DNA from: Rhizobium oryzicola | Lineage (GTDB): Bacteria; Pseudomonadota; Alphaproteobacteria; Rhizobiales; Rhizobiaceae | Length of the DNA stretch: 64,000 nucleotides | Direction of reading: 5' to 3' | Assembly: GCF_030504645.1 (NCBI RefSeq) | Contig: NZ_JAUKWQ010000005.1 | Span: 62,001-126,000 of the forward strand | Shown here: positions 12,430 to 21,143 of the stretch, piece after piece | Layout of the letters: each line of letters starts with the position of its first letter | Numbering within the stretch: position 1 is the stretch's first letter | Notes under the pieces: model-generated | The model's input: only the letters and a program-made list of their open reading frames with translations | What the model was told of the DNA's origin: nothing | Database searches by the model: none | Position numbers and translations under genes: made by a program

Positions 12430-13059
12430 TCAAAGCTCAAAAGCTGAGCGGATGCCGTCCACCACGAACTGCACGGAAAGCGCGGCAAGAAGCACGCCCA
12501 GCAGGCGCGTCAGGAGCGCACGGCCAGTCACGCCGAGAAAACGGTCCAGCTTTTCAGCTGCCAGAAGCGCAACCAGCACGCTGCCGAGCGTGATGACCAG
12601 CATGCCGATCAGGATGGCGCGATCGAGCGGCGCGGCAAACGAGCCGGCCAGAAGAACGGTGGCGGAAATCGCGCCAGGGCCGGCGATGAGGGGCAGGGCC
12701 AGCGGAAAGACGGCAAGGTTCTGGATGTGGTCCACAGTGATCGCCGTCTTAGACGTCTCTTCCTTCCGCTCATTGCGCTTCTGAAAAATCATTTCGAAGG
12801 CGATCCAGAAGAGAAGAAGTCCGCCGGCGATGCGGAAGGCGCCCATGGAAATGCCGAGCAGGCCGAGGATGCCCGCGCCGAACAAGGCGAAGACCGTGAG
12901 GATGCCAAACCCGATCAGCGAGCCGCGAAACGCCACCTGGCGGCGCTGCGACCGGTCCATGCCGGTCGTAAGGCCGAGGAAGATCGGAGCGAGACCGGGC
13001 GGGTCCAGCGTAACCAGAAGCGTGGTGAAGGCACTCATGATGGTATCAGCCGTTGCCAT
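12430..13059 (-). CDS. MarC family integral membrane protein
   Basis: 209 residues with six predicted membrane segments. It starts MATADTIMSAFTTLLVTLDPPG and carries the family features LDPPGLAPIFLGLT, LIGFGILTVFALFGAGIL, LPLIAGPGAISATVLLAG and FVVDGIRSAFEL. Despite the name, MarC proteins have no proven role in multiple antibiotic resistance. A transport role is inferred from the fold only. It reads in the same direction as the HPP-CBS gene, with about 100 bp between them. Confidence 0.88.
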   Translation of the reverse strand: MATADTIMSAFTTLLVTLDPPGLAPIFLGLTTGMDRSQRRQVAFRGSLIGFGILTVFALFGAGILGLLGISMGAFRIAGGLLLFWIAFEMIFQKRNERKEETSKTAITVDHIQNLAVFPLALPLIAGPGAISATVLLAGSFAAPLDRAILIGMLVITLGSVLVALLAAEKLDRFLGVTGRALLTRLLGVLLAALSVQFVVDGIRSAFEL

Positions 13060-13200
13060 ATCCGCTTCATCCTCCGTAATGGTTGCTCTCCAGCGATGAC
13101 ATTGTTAGGACATCAGCGCAAGCTTTCGCATCGGTCTGTTCCCATTCCCGCGCAACGCCTCGCGAAAGCCGTAAAAGGCTGTTCAAAACATACTGACAAA

Positions 13201-13230
13201 TTGGCTTTGCCAAAGCCTTTCCGCTATAAA
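13201..13230 (+). promoter_or_regulatory. probable promoter of gyrA
   Basis: TTGGCT (13201-13206), 18-bp spacer, TATAAA (13225-13230), 37 bp upstream of the gyrA start. The -35 half is also part of a small dyad, TTGGC-TTT-GCCAA, that might sense topology or bind a regulator. Confidence 0.45.
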
Positions 13231-13266
13231 AATCCAACTGATTCCGAACAGAGATCGTGACCCGTT

Positions 13267-16101
13267 TTGACTGAACAGAGCACACCCGGCGGCGGTAAGC
13301 TGCCTCCCGGCATCGAACCTATTTCCATCATGGAGGAGATGCAGCGCTCCTACCTCGATTACGCGATGAGCGTGATCGTGAGCCGCGCTCTCCCTGACGT
13401 GCGCGACGGCCTGAAGCCGGTGCATCGCCGTATCCTTTACGGCATGAACGAACTCGGCCTCGACTGGAACAAGAAATACGTCAAGAGCGCCCGCGTGACC
13501 GGTGACGTGATGGGTAAATATCACCCACACGGCGACGCCGCGATCTATGACGCCTTGGCGCGCATGGCGCAGGACTGGTCGCTGCGCATGCCGCTGATCG
13601 ATGGTCAGGGCAATTTCGGTTCCATCGATGGCGATCCGCCGGCCGCACAGCGCTACACAGAATGCCGCCTGCAGAAGGTGACGCAGACCCTGTTGGACGA
13701 TCTCGACAAGGAGACAGTCGATTTCCGCGACAACTACGACGGCACCATGTCGGAACCGGTCGTGGTGCCTGCCAAGTTCCCGAACCTGCTGGTCAACGGG
13801 GCAGGCGGCATCGCAGTTGGCATGGCCACCAACATTCCGCCGCATAATCTCAGCGAAGTGATCGACGGCTGTATCGCGCTGATGGAAAATCCGGCAATCG
13901 AACTGCCGGAACTCATGCGTATCATTCCTGGCCCGGATTTCCCGACCGGCGCGCTGATCCTCGGCCGCTCCGGCATCCGCTCCGCCTATGAAACAGGCCG
14001 TGGCTCCATCATCATGCGCGGCCGCGCCACCGTAGAAGCTATGCGTGGCGACCGCGAACAGATCATCATCACCGAAGTTCCCTATCAGGTGAACAAGGCG
14101 GCGATGATTGAGAAGATCGCCGAACTCGTGCGCGAAAAGCGGATCGAGGGCATCTCCGACCTGCGCGACGAGTCCGACCGTCAGGGCTATCGTGTCGTCA
14201 TCGAGCTGAAGCGCGATGCCAATGCGGAAGTGATCCTCAACCAGCTCTATCGCTATACCCCGCTGCAGAGCTCCTTTGGCGCCAATATGGTCGCGCTGAA
14301 TGGCGGCAAGCCCGAGCAGTTGACCCTGATCGACATGCTGAAGGCCTTCGTGACCTTCCGTGAAGAGGTCGTTAGCCGGCGAACGAAGTACCTGCTGCGC
14401 AAGGCGCGCGAGCGCGCGCATGTCTTGGTCGGCCTTGCTATCTCGGTCGCCAATATCGATGAGGTGATCAACCTCATCCGTCGCGCGCCGGATCCGCAGA
14501 CGGCCCGCGAGCAGTTGATGGAGCGCCGTTGGCCGGCACATGACGTGGAGCCGCTGATCCGCTTGATCGACGACCCTCGCCACAAGATCAATGAGGACGG
14601 CACCTATAACCTCTCGGAAGAGCAGGCCCGTGCTATCCTCGAGCTTCGTCTGGCCCGCCTCACCGCACTTGGTCGTGACGAAATTGCCGATGAACTCAAT
14701 AAGATAGGCGCTGAAATCAGCGATTATCTCGACATCCTGTCGTCGCGTCTGCGCATCCAGCAGATCGTCAAGGACGAGCTTGGCGCAATCCGTGATGAGT
14801 TCGGCACACCCCGCCGCACCGAGATCATGGAAGGCGGTCCTGACATGGACGATGAGGATCTCATCGCCCGTGAGGACATGGTCGTGACCGTCTCGCATCT
14901 CGGCTACATCAAGCGCGTTCCGCTGACGACCTACCGCGCGCAGCGCCGTGGCGGCAAGGGCCGTTCGGGCATGCAGACGCGTGACGAGGATTTCGTTACC
15001 CGGCTATTTGTTGCCAACACGCATACGCCGGTTCTGTTCTTCTCGTCACGCGGTATCGTCTACAAGGAAAAGGTCTGGCGCCTGCCGATCGGCACGCCGA
15101 CCTCGCGTGGCAAGGCGTTGATCAACATGCTGCCGCTGGAGCCCGGCGAGCGCATCACCACGATCATGCCACTGCCCGAGGACGAAGCGAGCTGGGAGAA
15201 CCTGGACGTCATGTTCTCCACGACGCGCGGCACCGTGCGCCGCAACAAGCTGTCCGACTTCGTTCAGGTCAACCGCAATGGCAAGATCGCGATGAAGCTG
15301 GAAGAGGAGGGTGACGAAATCCTCTCCGTCGAAACCTGCCTGCCGCCGAATCCGGACCTCAATCTGCCGGGCGACGATGTCCTTCTGACGACGGCGCTCG
15401 GCCAGTGCATCCGCTTCCCCGTCGATGATGTGCGAGTGTTTGCCGGTCGTAATTCGATCGGCGTGCGCGGCATCACGCTCGCAGACGGTGATCGCCTGAT
15501 CTCCATGACCATCGTTGGCCATGTCGATGCAGAACCGTGGGAGCGTGCTGCTTATCTGAAGCGCTCCGCAGCGGAACGGCGTGCTGCCGGTGTTGATGAA
15601 GAAGACATCGCTCTCGTCGGCGAAGAAGTGACGGAAGAAGGTCAGCTCAGCGACGAGCGCTACGAATACCTGAAGGCGCATGAGCAGTTCGTTCTGACCG
15701 TGTCGGAACGTGGGTTCGGCAAGCGCTCTTCCTCCTACGATTTCCGCACGTCGGGCCGAGGTGGCAAGGGTATCCGCGCCACCGATACATCGAAGACCAA
15801 TGAGATTGGCGAGCTGGTCGCGGCCTTCCCGGTCGAGGACAAGAACCAACTGATGCTTGTCTCCAACGGTGGTCAGTTGATCCGTGTGCCCGTCGATGGT
15901 ATCCGCATCGCCAGCCGCGCCACCAAGGGCGTGACGATCTTCTCGACTGCGAAGGACGAAAAGGTCGTGTCCGTCGAGCGCATCAGCGAGCCTGAGGGTG
16001 ACGATGAGGCTGGCGATCTGCCAGAGGAGATTGTTGCCGAAGCGGGTGACATCACGGAAGCACCTGGTGGTGCAGAAGGATCCGACGGCGCCAGCGAATA
16101 A
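13267..16101 (+). CDS. gyrA: DNA gyrase subunit A
   Basis: 944 residues, starting at TTG 13267 ([24 protein letters not shown]). Together with GyrB it introduces negative supercoils. The catalytic tyrosine is Tyr130 ([10 protein letters not shown]). The quinolone-determining region is [19 protein letters not shown], with Ala91 and Asp95 at the positions of E. coli Ser83 and Asp87. The GyrA box appears as [11 protein letters not shown], about residue 560 onward, in the C-terminal beta-pinwheel. A mid-domain insertion (about residues 770-800, [22 protein letters not shown]) and an acidic tail are present. A terminator follows. Confidence 0.98.
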   Translation: MTEQSTPGGGKLPPGIEPISIMEEMQRSYLDYAMSVIVSRALPDVRDGLKPVHRRILYGMNELGLDWNKKYVKSARVTGDVMGKYHPHGDAAIYDALARMAQDWSLRMPLIDGQGNFGSIDGDPPAAQRYTECRLQKVTQTLLDDLDKETVDFRDNYDGTMSEPVVVPAKFPNLLVNGAGGIAVGMATNIPPHNLSEVIDGCIALMENPAIELPELMRIIPGPDFPTGALILGRSGIRSAYETGRGSIIMRGRATVEAMRGDREQIIITEVPYQVNKAAMIEKIAELVREKRIEGISDLRDESDRQGYRVVIELKRDANAEVILNQLYRYTPLQSSFGANMVALNGGKPEQLTLIDMLKAFVTFREEVVSRRTKYLLRKARERAHVLVGLAISVANIDEVINLIRRAPDPQTAREQLMERRWPAHDVEPLIRLIDDPRHKINEDGTYNLSEEQARAILELRLARLTALGRDEIADELNKIGAEISDYLDILSSRLRIQQIVKDELGAIRDEFGTPRRTEIMEGGPDMDDEDLIAREDMVVTVSHLGYIKRVPLTTYRAQRRGGKGRSGMQTRDEDFVTRLFVANTHTPVLFFSSRGIVYKEKVWRLPIGTPTSRGKALINMLPLEPGERITTIMPLPEDEASWENLDVMFSTTRGTVRRNKLSDFVQVNRNGKIAMKLEEEGDEILSVETCLPPNPDLNLPGDDVLLTTALGQCIRFPVDDVRVFAGRNSIGVRGITLADGDRLISMTIVGHVDAEPWERAAYLKRSAAERRAAGVDEEDIALVGEEVTEEGQLSDERYEYLKAHEQFVLTVSERGFGKRSSSYDFRTSGRGGKGIRATDTSKTNEIGELVAAFPVEDKNQLMLVSNGGQLIRVPVDGIRIASRATKGVTIFSTAKDEKVVSVERISEPEGDDEAGDLPEEIVAEAGDITEAPGGAEGSDGASE

Positions 16102-16120
16102 AGCGAAGCGCATAACACAA

Positions 16121-16156
16121 AGCCCGGAGCGATTGTCCATCGCTCCGGGCTTTTCC
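16121..16156 (+). terminator. intrinsic terminator of gyrA
   Basis: 12-bp perfect stem (AGCCCGGAGCGA / TCGCTCCGGGCT) with a 7-nt loop, followed by TTTCC. Confidence 0.85.
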
Positions 16157-16193
16157 TTTGGGTGGGTTGCGTCAGGCAGTCTGTTGAAGTGTT

Positions 16194-16220
16194 GGGCAAA
16201 AGCGACCTACGCTTTTGCCC
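16194..16220. terminator. hairpin between gyrA and tyrS, possible tyrS terminator
   Basis: GGGCAAAAGCG / CGCTTTTGCCC, an 11-bp perfect stem with a 5-nt loop, 9 bp beyond the tyrS stop. No strong T run follows on the minus strand, so its efficiency is uncertain. Confidence 0.5.
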
Positions 16221-16228
16221 ATACTGTT

Positions 16229-17485
16229 TCAGGCCGGGCGAACCAGAATGTGCTTCTTCTTGCCCAGCGACAGCTTGATCACGCCATCAGCCGTCAGTTC
16301 GCCCGCGCCGATTACCGCACGCTCGTCAGCCACGGACTGGTCGTTGATCTTCACGGCGCCGCCCTGGACATGCCTGCGGGCTTCACCGTTGGAGGCCGCG
16401 AGGCCGGCCTTGACGATCAGCGACAGCAAGCCGATGCCGACCTCGAGCTCGGACTTCGCTACGTCGATCGACGGCAGGTTATCCGCCAGTGCACCCTCTT
16501 CGAAGGTCTTGCGGGCGGTTTCTGCGGCTTCTTCGGCAGCAGCACGGCCATGCAGGATCGCGGTGACCTCTGTCGCAAGGATCTTCTTGGCCTCGTTGAT
16601 CTCGGAGCCGCCGAGAGCCGCAAGCTTAGCGATCTCATCCAGCGGCAACGTTGTGAAGAGCTTCAGGAAGCGAACGACGTCCGCGTCTTCGGTGTTGCGC
16701 CAATATTGCCAGAAGTCGTAGACCGGCAGCAGCTCGGCGTTCAGCCAGACCGCTCCAGAGGCAGACTTGCCCATCTTCTGGCCGGACGATGTGGTCAGCA
16801 GCGGCGCGGTCAAAGCGTAGAGCTGCGGCGTATCCATGCGGTGACCGAGATCAATGCCGTTGACGATATTGCCCCACTGGTCAGAACCGCCCATTTGCAG
16901 GCGGCAGCCGTAGCGCTTGTTCAGCTCGACGAAGTCGTAGGCCTGGAGGATCATGTAATTGAATTCCAGGAAGGAGAGCGACTGCTCGCGGTCGAGGCGC
17001 GTCTTCACGCTATCGAAGGAGAGCATGCGGTTGACCGAGAAGAAGCGGCCGACATCCCGCAGGAATTCCAGGTAGTTGAGGGAGCGCAGCCACTCGGCAT
17101 TATTCAGCATCAGGGCGCCGCCCTTGGGCCCCTTGTCGTAATCAAGGTAATGCGAGAAGCAGCGCTTGATCGACGCGATGTTTTCCTCGATCGTCTCAAG
17201 CGTCATCAGCTTGCGCGCCTCCTCCTTGAAGGAGGGGTCGCCGACCATGCCCGTTCCGCCGCCCATCAGCGAAATCGGCTGATGACCCGTCTGCTGGAAC
17301 CAATGCAGCATCATGATCTGCATCAGATGGCCGACATGCAGGCTGGATGCCGTTGGATCATAACCGATATAGGCCGTCACGCTTTCCTTGGTCAGCAGTT
17401 CATCCAGGCCCGTTTCATCGGAAACCTGATGGATGAAGCCGCGTTCATCGAGCGTGCGGAGGAAGTCGGACTTGAACCTGGACAT
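16229..17485 (-). CDS. tyrS: tyrosyl-tRNA synthetase
   Basis: 418 residues from ATG 17485 ([17 protein letters not shown]). Class I synthetase charging tRNA-Tyr. The Rossmann core has the HIGH-type motif SLHVGHLMQ and the KMSKS-type motif GQKMGKS. Tyrosine-pocket segments [20 protein letters not shown] are present, and a C-terminal S4 RNA-binding domain begins near residue 350 ([18 protein letters not shown]). The frame is open to 17533, but only the shorter start matches the family. It is convergent with gyrA. Confidence 0.96.
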   Translation of the reverse strand: MSRFKSDFLRTLDERGFIHQVSDETGLDELLTKESVTAYIGYDPTASSLHVGHLMQIMMLHWFQQTGHQPISLMGGGTGMVGDPSFKEEARKLMTLETIEENIASIKRCFSHYLDYDKGPKGGALMLNNAEWLRSLNYLEFLRDVGRFFSVNRMLSFDSVKTRLDREQSLSFLEFNYMILQAYDFVELNKRYGCRLQMGGSDQWGNIVNGIDLGHRMDTPQLYALTAPLLTTSSGQKMGKSASGAVWLNAELLPVYDFWQYWRNTEDADVVRFLKLFTTLPLDEIAKLAALGGSEINEAKKILATEVTAILHGRAAAEEAAETARKTFEEGALADNLPSIDVAKSELEVGIGLLSLIVKAGLAASNGEARRHVQGGAVKINDQSVADERAVIGAGELTADGVIKLSLGKKKHILVRPA

Positions 17486-17533
17486 GGACCTGATCTCTGT
17501 TCGGGTAGGAAGATGATGCGGCGCCTCTACCAC

Positions 17534-17906
17534 TGTTTTGCAGCATAATCACGCCTAAAGTGACGTCGTTTGCTCAGTCCCTTGGAGCGAGGAAGGCTGG
17601 TGGCGGCACATGCAGCCGCCAATTAACACTTCATTCTTTTACTCCTTCTAGAGTTTGTGGGATTCCGCCGCGCTCGATAAGGAAGATTTGCGTAGCATGG
17701 GCGCAAATGGCGGCTTCAATCTGCAGCGACGTTGCCACCGAAAGGAAGCAAGTTCGCAATTGCAAGCACCCACATGTCTGCTTTATCTGTGATACATTCT
17801 TATGTTTTAAGAAAAGAGCATTGGTGCAATGCCAGGAACCTGATGGGGTCTGACCTGAGGAGTGAAATGCCGATGCTGCGATTGGGATACGTTTAAGGAC
17901 ACCGGG
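17534..17906. other. intergenic region upstream of the GGDEF gene, no gene seen
   Basis: 373 bp between divergent tyrS and the GGDEF gene. I see no convincing ORF, RNA gene or strong promoter. The last 60 bp are somewhat AT-rich around 17790-17830. Confidence 0.4.
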
Positions 17907-19103
17907 ATGAATGGAGCGGACTTTTTCCTGGTGGTCAATTTCCTGATCGGCTTGTCGTTTGCAGTCGTCTTTCTGATCGTTTCGACCCGCAGTCGTTCTC
18001 GCATTGCTGCCCGCTGGATTGCGGCGGCCTATGCAATCGCTTCGTTCTCGACCATTTCTGAATTGCTCGTTGCTCACACCGAATTCGTGAAATTTTTTGC
18101 GCTGACGGCTTTTGCCACTGTTCTCGCCGGTCTTTTGCTGATCCGGATCGGCATTGGTCGTCTATACGGCGTCCCGGCCAGCCCCGCGCCGTTGATCGTG
18201 TTTTACGGCATCGCATTGGTGCTTGATCTGATTGTCTATGAGTTGCCGCGTGGTACCTGGGTTCATTCGTTCAGCTATCAGACACCGTTTGCTCTGGCCA
18301 TTTTCTTTAGTGCAACCGCGGTGTTGCGGTCGTCGCGTCGTGCGCCGATCGATCGCGCCATTGCATGTCTTCTGTTTATGACGGGCTTTATGTTCATCGC
18401 AAAGGCCGCCGCCGCTGTGTTGCTGGGTGCTGGTGCCACAGCCAAGGATTATGTTCATTCCTATTATGCTCTGGTGTCCCAGAGCTCGACGGGCGTATTT
18501 GTCGTTCTGGTCGGCCTGATGCTGCTGTCCGTTTTCGTTCTCGAAATCATGGCACAGGAGCGCAGCAATTCGGAAGTGGATGCGCTGTCCGAGGTTCTCA
18601 ATCGCCGCGGCTTCGACAATCATTGTGATATGCGGCTGCGGCGGCTACCCGGACCGCATGCACTGATCCTGTGCGACCTCGATCACTTCAAGAAGATAAA
18701 CGATACTTACGGCCATTATTCCGGCGACTGCGTCATCCGGGCCTTTGCTGATCTCCTGAAGGCAAGCGCACCCGAAAATGCCGTGGTTGGTCGTCTGGGT
18801 GGGGAAGAATTCTGCGTCCTGTTGCCAGGTGTTCCGGCAGATGCTGCGCTCATGTTTGCACAGGCGGTGCGTGGTTCCTTCGCAATGCAGGTTTTGCCAG
18901 GCATGCCGTCGAGCTTCCGCATGACCGCCAGTTTTGGCGTGGCGACCTTCCAGGCTGCCGGTGAACTGTCCGTTGCGGTGCGAAATGCTGACGCTGCGCT
19001 TTACGAGGCAAAGGCCTCCGGGCGAAATTGCGTCAGGCTGTACCGCGAACGCGGCACAACCCCGTTGATCGTCGTTTCCGACAATCACGGGACCGCTCAA
19101 TAA
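17907..19103 (+). CDS. membrane-bound diguanylate cyclase (GGDEF)
   Basis: 398 residues from ATG 17907, chosen because an AAGGA ribosome site precedes it. About seven membrane helices occupy residues 1-215, an MHYT/MASE-like sensory region that I cannot name. The GGDEF domain (about 225-385) carries metal-binding CDLDHFKKINDTYGH and the active signature RLGGEEF (residues 296-302), so it should make cyclic di-GMP from GTP. The inhibitory RxxD site normally nine residues before GGEEF is absent (PENA at 289-292). No EAL domain is present. The gene stands alone between tyrS and the small-protein cluster. Confidence 0.9.
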   Translation: MNGADFFLVVNFLIGLSFAVVFLIVSTRSRSRIAARWIAAAYAIASFSTISELLVAHTEFVKFFALTAFATVLAGLLLIRIGIGRLYGVPASPAPLIVFYGIALVLDLIVYELPRGTWVHSFSYQTPFALAIFFSATAVLRSSRRAPIDRAIACLLFMTGFMFIAKAAAAVLLGAGATAKDYVHSYYALVSQSSTGVFVVLVGLMLLSVFVLEIMAQERSNSEVDALSEVLNRRGFDNHCDMRLRRLPGPHALILCDLDHFKKINDTYGHYSGDCVIRAFADLLKASAPENAVVGRLGGEEFCVLLPGVPADAALMFAQAVRGSFAMQVLPGMPSSFRMTASFGVATFQAAGELSVAVRNADAALYEAKASGRNCVRLYRERGTTPLIVVSDNHGTAQ

Positions 19104-19135
19104 TGATAGCTGTGCTGTCGATCTGACGGTTCAGC

Positions 19136-19173
19136 AAAGAAAAAGTCGGCAAAGCGTTCTACCGTGCCGACTT
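19136..19173 (-). terminator. intrinsic terminator of the small-protein operon
   Basis: Read on the minus strand, AAGTCGGCA / TGCCGACTT forms a 9-bp stem with a 13-nt loop, followed by TTTCTTT. It lies about 100 bp beyond the 44-residue ORF, in its orientation. On the plus strand no T run follows, although the hairpin could still help end the GGDEF message. Confidence 0.75.
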
Positions 19174-19271
19174 CTCTACAAAACTTTATGAGCTGAATAA
19201 CCGTTGGCTCACCGAACGAGCTTGGCAACAATATTTACTAAGGCCGCACACTTCAGTTTGTTCATGTTCGT

Positions 19272-19406
19272 TCAGAAAGCGCTGTGGCGGCGCGCGAATT
19301 CGCGCAGGCCTTCCTGCTCACGCCTCAGCTCGCTGATGGTCGACGCCACCGATGCCACGAACATTGTGCTAATCAAACCGGAAAGCATAATCATGGCAAC
19401 ATACAT
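19272..19406 (-). CDS. small single-span membrane protein, 44 aa, unknown
   Basis: ATG 19406 to TGA 19272. The protein starts MYVAMIMLSGLISTMFVASV, a hydrophobic segment long enough to span the membrane once, followed by a charged tail (SELRREQEGLREFARRHSAF). A GAGGT sequence lies 6 nt before the ATG. It begins 32 bp after the 59-residue ORF and is followed by a minus-strand terminator, so the two probably form an operon. I do not recognise a family. Coding status rests on length, ribosome site, hydrophobic pattern and context. Confidence 0.5.
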   Translation of the reverse strand: MYVAMIMLSGLISTMFVASVASTISELRREQEGLREFARRHSAF

Positions 19407-19438
19407 GGCGGGACCTCATCTCGTTGAGATTAGATCTC

Positions 19439-19618
19439 TCAGTAGTAAGGCTGCTCCACAATGTGGCCAGACATCTGAGAGTAGTTGATTGGCTTCAGAT
19501 CGGATTTGCCTTGGTAAAGCGTGATCGTTGCAGTCATCATGACCGCGATCATGGCAGTCCACACCAGGTTGATCATAGTGATGGTATCCGGCATGACCGT
19601 TTTCCGATTGGCGAACAT
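19439..19618 (-). CDS. small single-span membrane protein, 59 aa, unknown
   Basis: ATG 19618, with AGGAAGTCGGAG just upstream as a good ribosome site. Residues 1-13 are a polar lead, 14-33 a hydrophobic span (TMINLVWTAMIAVMMTATIT), and the tail is soluble and aromatic (INYSQMSGHIVEQPYY), ending in two tyrosines. No family is recognised. Upstream at 19702-19750 is a phased operator array with a possible -10 element (TAGTTT) at 19685-19690. The longer frame to 19672 has no ribosome site and adds a Cys-rich lead that looks non-coding. Confidence 0.6.
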   Translation of the reverse strand: MFANRKTVMPDTITMINLVWTAMIAVMMTATITLYQGKSDLKPINYSQMSGHIVEQPYY

Positions 19619-19684
19619 CTCCGACTTCCTTTTCACTTTCCATAACGCGCATGGCGCGCACGGGTTCCGCATTGAATTGAGCGG

Positions 19685-19750
19685 AAACTACTGCCCGTCC
19701 TCTGAAGCGTCCCTGAAAGCGCCGTTCATCTGGCGTTCAGGATTCGTTAA
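19685..19750 (-). promoter_or_regulatory. phased operator array 1 with possible -10 element
   Basis: On the plus strand: CTGAA (19702), CTGAA (19713), GTTCA (19724), GTTCA (19735) and GTTAA (19746), all exactly 11 bp apart. Seen from the minus strand this reads TGAAC-N6-TGAAC-N6-TTCAG-N6-TTCAGA, then N10 and TAGTTT (a possible -10). Two direct repeats face two inverted ones, giving overall dyad symmetry. The 11-bp phase is typical of OmpR/PhoB-family regulators. The regulator itself is unknown. Confidence 0.6.
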
Positions 19751-19754
19751 GACT

Positions 19755-19835
19755 TCAGTCTTCGGCTTCCTGCATGAATAGTGCTTCAACGACCAGTGAC
19801 ATCGCAGCAGCTATGAGGATCAGCAGGACCAGCAT
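19755..19835 (-). CDS. very small membrane protein, 26 aa, unknown
   Basis: ATG 19835 to TGA 19755, with GAGGGAAAC immediately before the ATG as ribosome site. The sequence MLVLLILIAAAMSLVVEALF is almost entirely hydrophobic, and the tail MQEAED is acidic. It is the size of known regulatory or oxidase-accessory micropeptides, but no family match is claimed. Operator array 2 lies 67 bp upstream. Too short for routine gene callers. Confidence 0.45.
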   Translation of the reverse strand: MLVLLILIAAAMSLVVEALFMQEAED

Positions 19836-19884
19836 GTTTCCCTCGACGTCCGATGTACACATCTACTTCTCATCGGATGGTGAG

Positions 19885-19939
19885 ATTAAACATCATCGCG
19901 TCTGAAACGCCCTTGAACGCAGCGTTCATAATCGGTTCA
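19885..19939 (-). promoter_or_regulatory. phased operator array 2 with possible -10 element
   Basis: On the plus strand: CTGAA (19902), TTGAA (19913), GTTCA (19924), GTTCA (19935), 11 bp apart. The central TGAACGC-A-GCGTTCA (19914-19928) is a perfect dyad. The minus strand reads TTCAGA-N10-TTTAAT, the same spacing to a -10-like element as array 1, and the arrays start exactly 200 bp apart. It sits between the 26-aa ORF and coaD and could act on either. Confidence 0.6.
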
Positions 19940-20015
19940 TAGCTGTGGCGAGGCCAAACCTTGCGCTTTGCCACCGTCCATGACACAAGGCGGGAAAATC
20001 GCGACGCGAGGCTTG

Positions 20016-20510
20016 ATGACGACCGCCTTTTATCCCGGCTCTTTCGATCCACTCACCAATGGCCATCTGGATGTGCTGATCCAGGCTTTGAATGTGGCCG
20101 AGCGTGTGGTCGTTGGCATCGGCATCAATCCGGGCAAGACGCCCATGTTCAGCTTTGATGAACGCGCGGATCTGATCCGCCAATCTCTGGCGGAAGTGCT
20201 GCCAAAGCGACGCGATGCCTTGGACGTCGTCGCCTTCGAAGGCCTTGTCATCAACGCCGCGCGAGCGCATGCAGCAAAGCTGCTGATCCGCGGGCTGCGC
20301 GACGGAACCGATCTCGATTACGAAATGCAGATGGCCGGCATGAATGCGCAGATGGCGCCGGACATTCAGACAGTATTCCTGCCGTCCGGGGTTGCCTCAC
20401 GGCCCATTACGGCCACATTGGTTCGTCAGATCGCGGCTATGGGCGGTGACGTCCGCGCCTTCGTGCCCGCAGCGGTTCTCGATGCGCTGACCAAGAAACT
20501 GAACCGCTGA
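20016..20510 (+). CDS. coaD: phosphopantetheine adenylyltransferase
   Basis: 164 residues from ATG 20016. It catalyses the penultimate step of coenzyme A synthesis (4'-phosphopantetheine + ATP to dephospho-CoA). The nucleotidyltransferase signature [18 protein letters not shown] contains the T/HxGH-type NGH motif. [19 protein letters not shown] and the ISSTLVR-type [10 protein letters not shown] near the C-terminus are present. The frame is open to 19968, but that lead is not conserved. It heads the cluster coaD-ppiA-ppiB-queA-tgt. Confidence 0.95.
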   Translation: MTTAFYPGSFDPLTNGHLDVLIQALNVAERVVVGIGINPGKTPMFSFDERADLIRQSLAEVLPKRRDALDVVAFEGLVINAARAHAAKLLIRGLRDGTDLDYEMQMAGMNAQMAPDIQTVFLPSGVASRPITATLVRQIAAMGGDVRAFVPAAVLDALTKKLNR

Positions 20511-20541
20511 CACGCAGTTTTCGAAAAACGGAGTTTTCCCG

Positions 20542-21108
20542 ATGAAGCTTCTCTCCCTTGCCTTTGCAGGCGTTCTGGCTGCCGCCTCTCTGGCCGCATC
20601 GGTCGCGTCCGCGGCGGATGAGTTCCTGAAGATCCAGCTCAAGGACGGTCCTGTTGTCATCCAGTTGATGCCGGATGTGGCGCCCAAGCATGTGGCACAG
20701 ATCAAGAAGCTCGCGGCCGACGGCAAGTATGACAATGTGGCGTTTCACCGCGTCATCAACGGCTTCATGGCGCAGACCGGCGATGTGCAGTTCGGCAACA
20801 TGACCAAGGGCTTCGATCCGCGCCGTGCAGGCATGGGCGGCTCCGACCTGCCGAACATCCCGGCCGAGTTTTCCAAGGTTCCGTTTACGCGCGGCACCGT
20901 CGGCATGGCGCGTTCGCAGGATCCGAATTCCGCAAATTCACAGTTCTTCATCATGTTTGCCGATGGTCCGTTCCTGAACGGTCAGTATACGGTTGTTGGC
21001 AAGGTCGTGTCCGGCATGGAATTCGTGGACAAGATCAAGCGCGGGCAGGGCGGTAACGGCGAAGTCACCGATCCCGATCGCATGGTCAAGGTTACGGTCG
21101 GCAAGTAA
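20542..21108 (+). CDS. ppiA: periplasmic peptidyl-prolyl cis-trans isomerase A (cyclophilin)
   Basis: 188 residues with a signal peptide (MKLLSLAFAGVLAAASLAAS, cut near ASA-AD). The cyclophilin domain carries VAFHRVINGFMAQTGDV, MARSQDPNSANSQFFIMFAD and YTVVGKVVSGMEFVDKIK. The catalytic-site arginine is in FHRVI. It lies 31 bp after coaD and 35 bp before the cytoplasmic paralogue, so the pair covers two compartments. Confidence 0.95.
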   Translation: MKLLSLAFAGVLAAASLAASVASAADEFLKIQLKDGPVVIQLMPDVAPKHVAQIKKLAADGKYDNVAFHRVINGFMAQTGDVQFGNMTKGFDPRRAGMGGSDLPNIPAEFSKVPFTRGTVGMARSQDPNSANSQFFIMFADGPFLNGQYTVVGKVVSGMEFVDKIKRGQGGNGEVTDPDRMVKVTVGK

Positions 21109-21143
21109 TCGGACGATAAAGTTCAAACCCAAGGAGAGTACCT

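Noticed and set aside
13183..14898. Long open frame (571 codons) antisense to gyrA
   Set aside because: It mirrors the gyrA codon pattern in GC-rich DNA, with no ribosome site, no domain and a His/Asp/Leu-rich product typical of antisense shadows.
19215..19271. 18-codon ORF (MNKLKCAALVNIVAKLVR) after the 44-aa gene
   Set aside because: Too short to support, no ribosome site. It lies before the terminator, so it would be transcribed, but translation cannot be argued.
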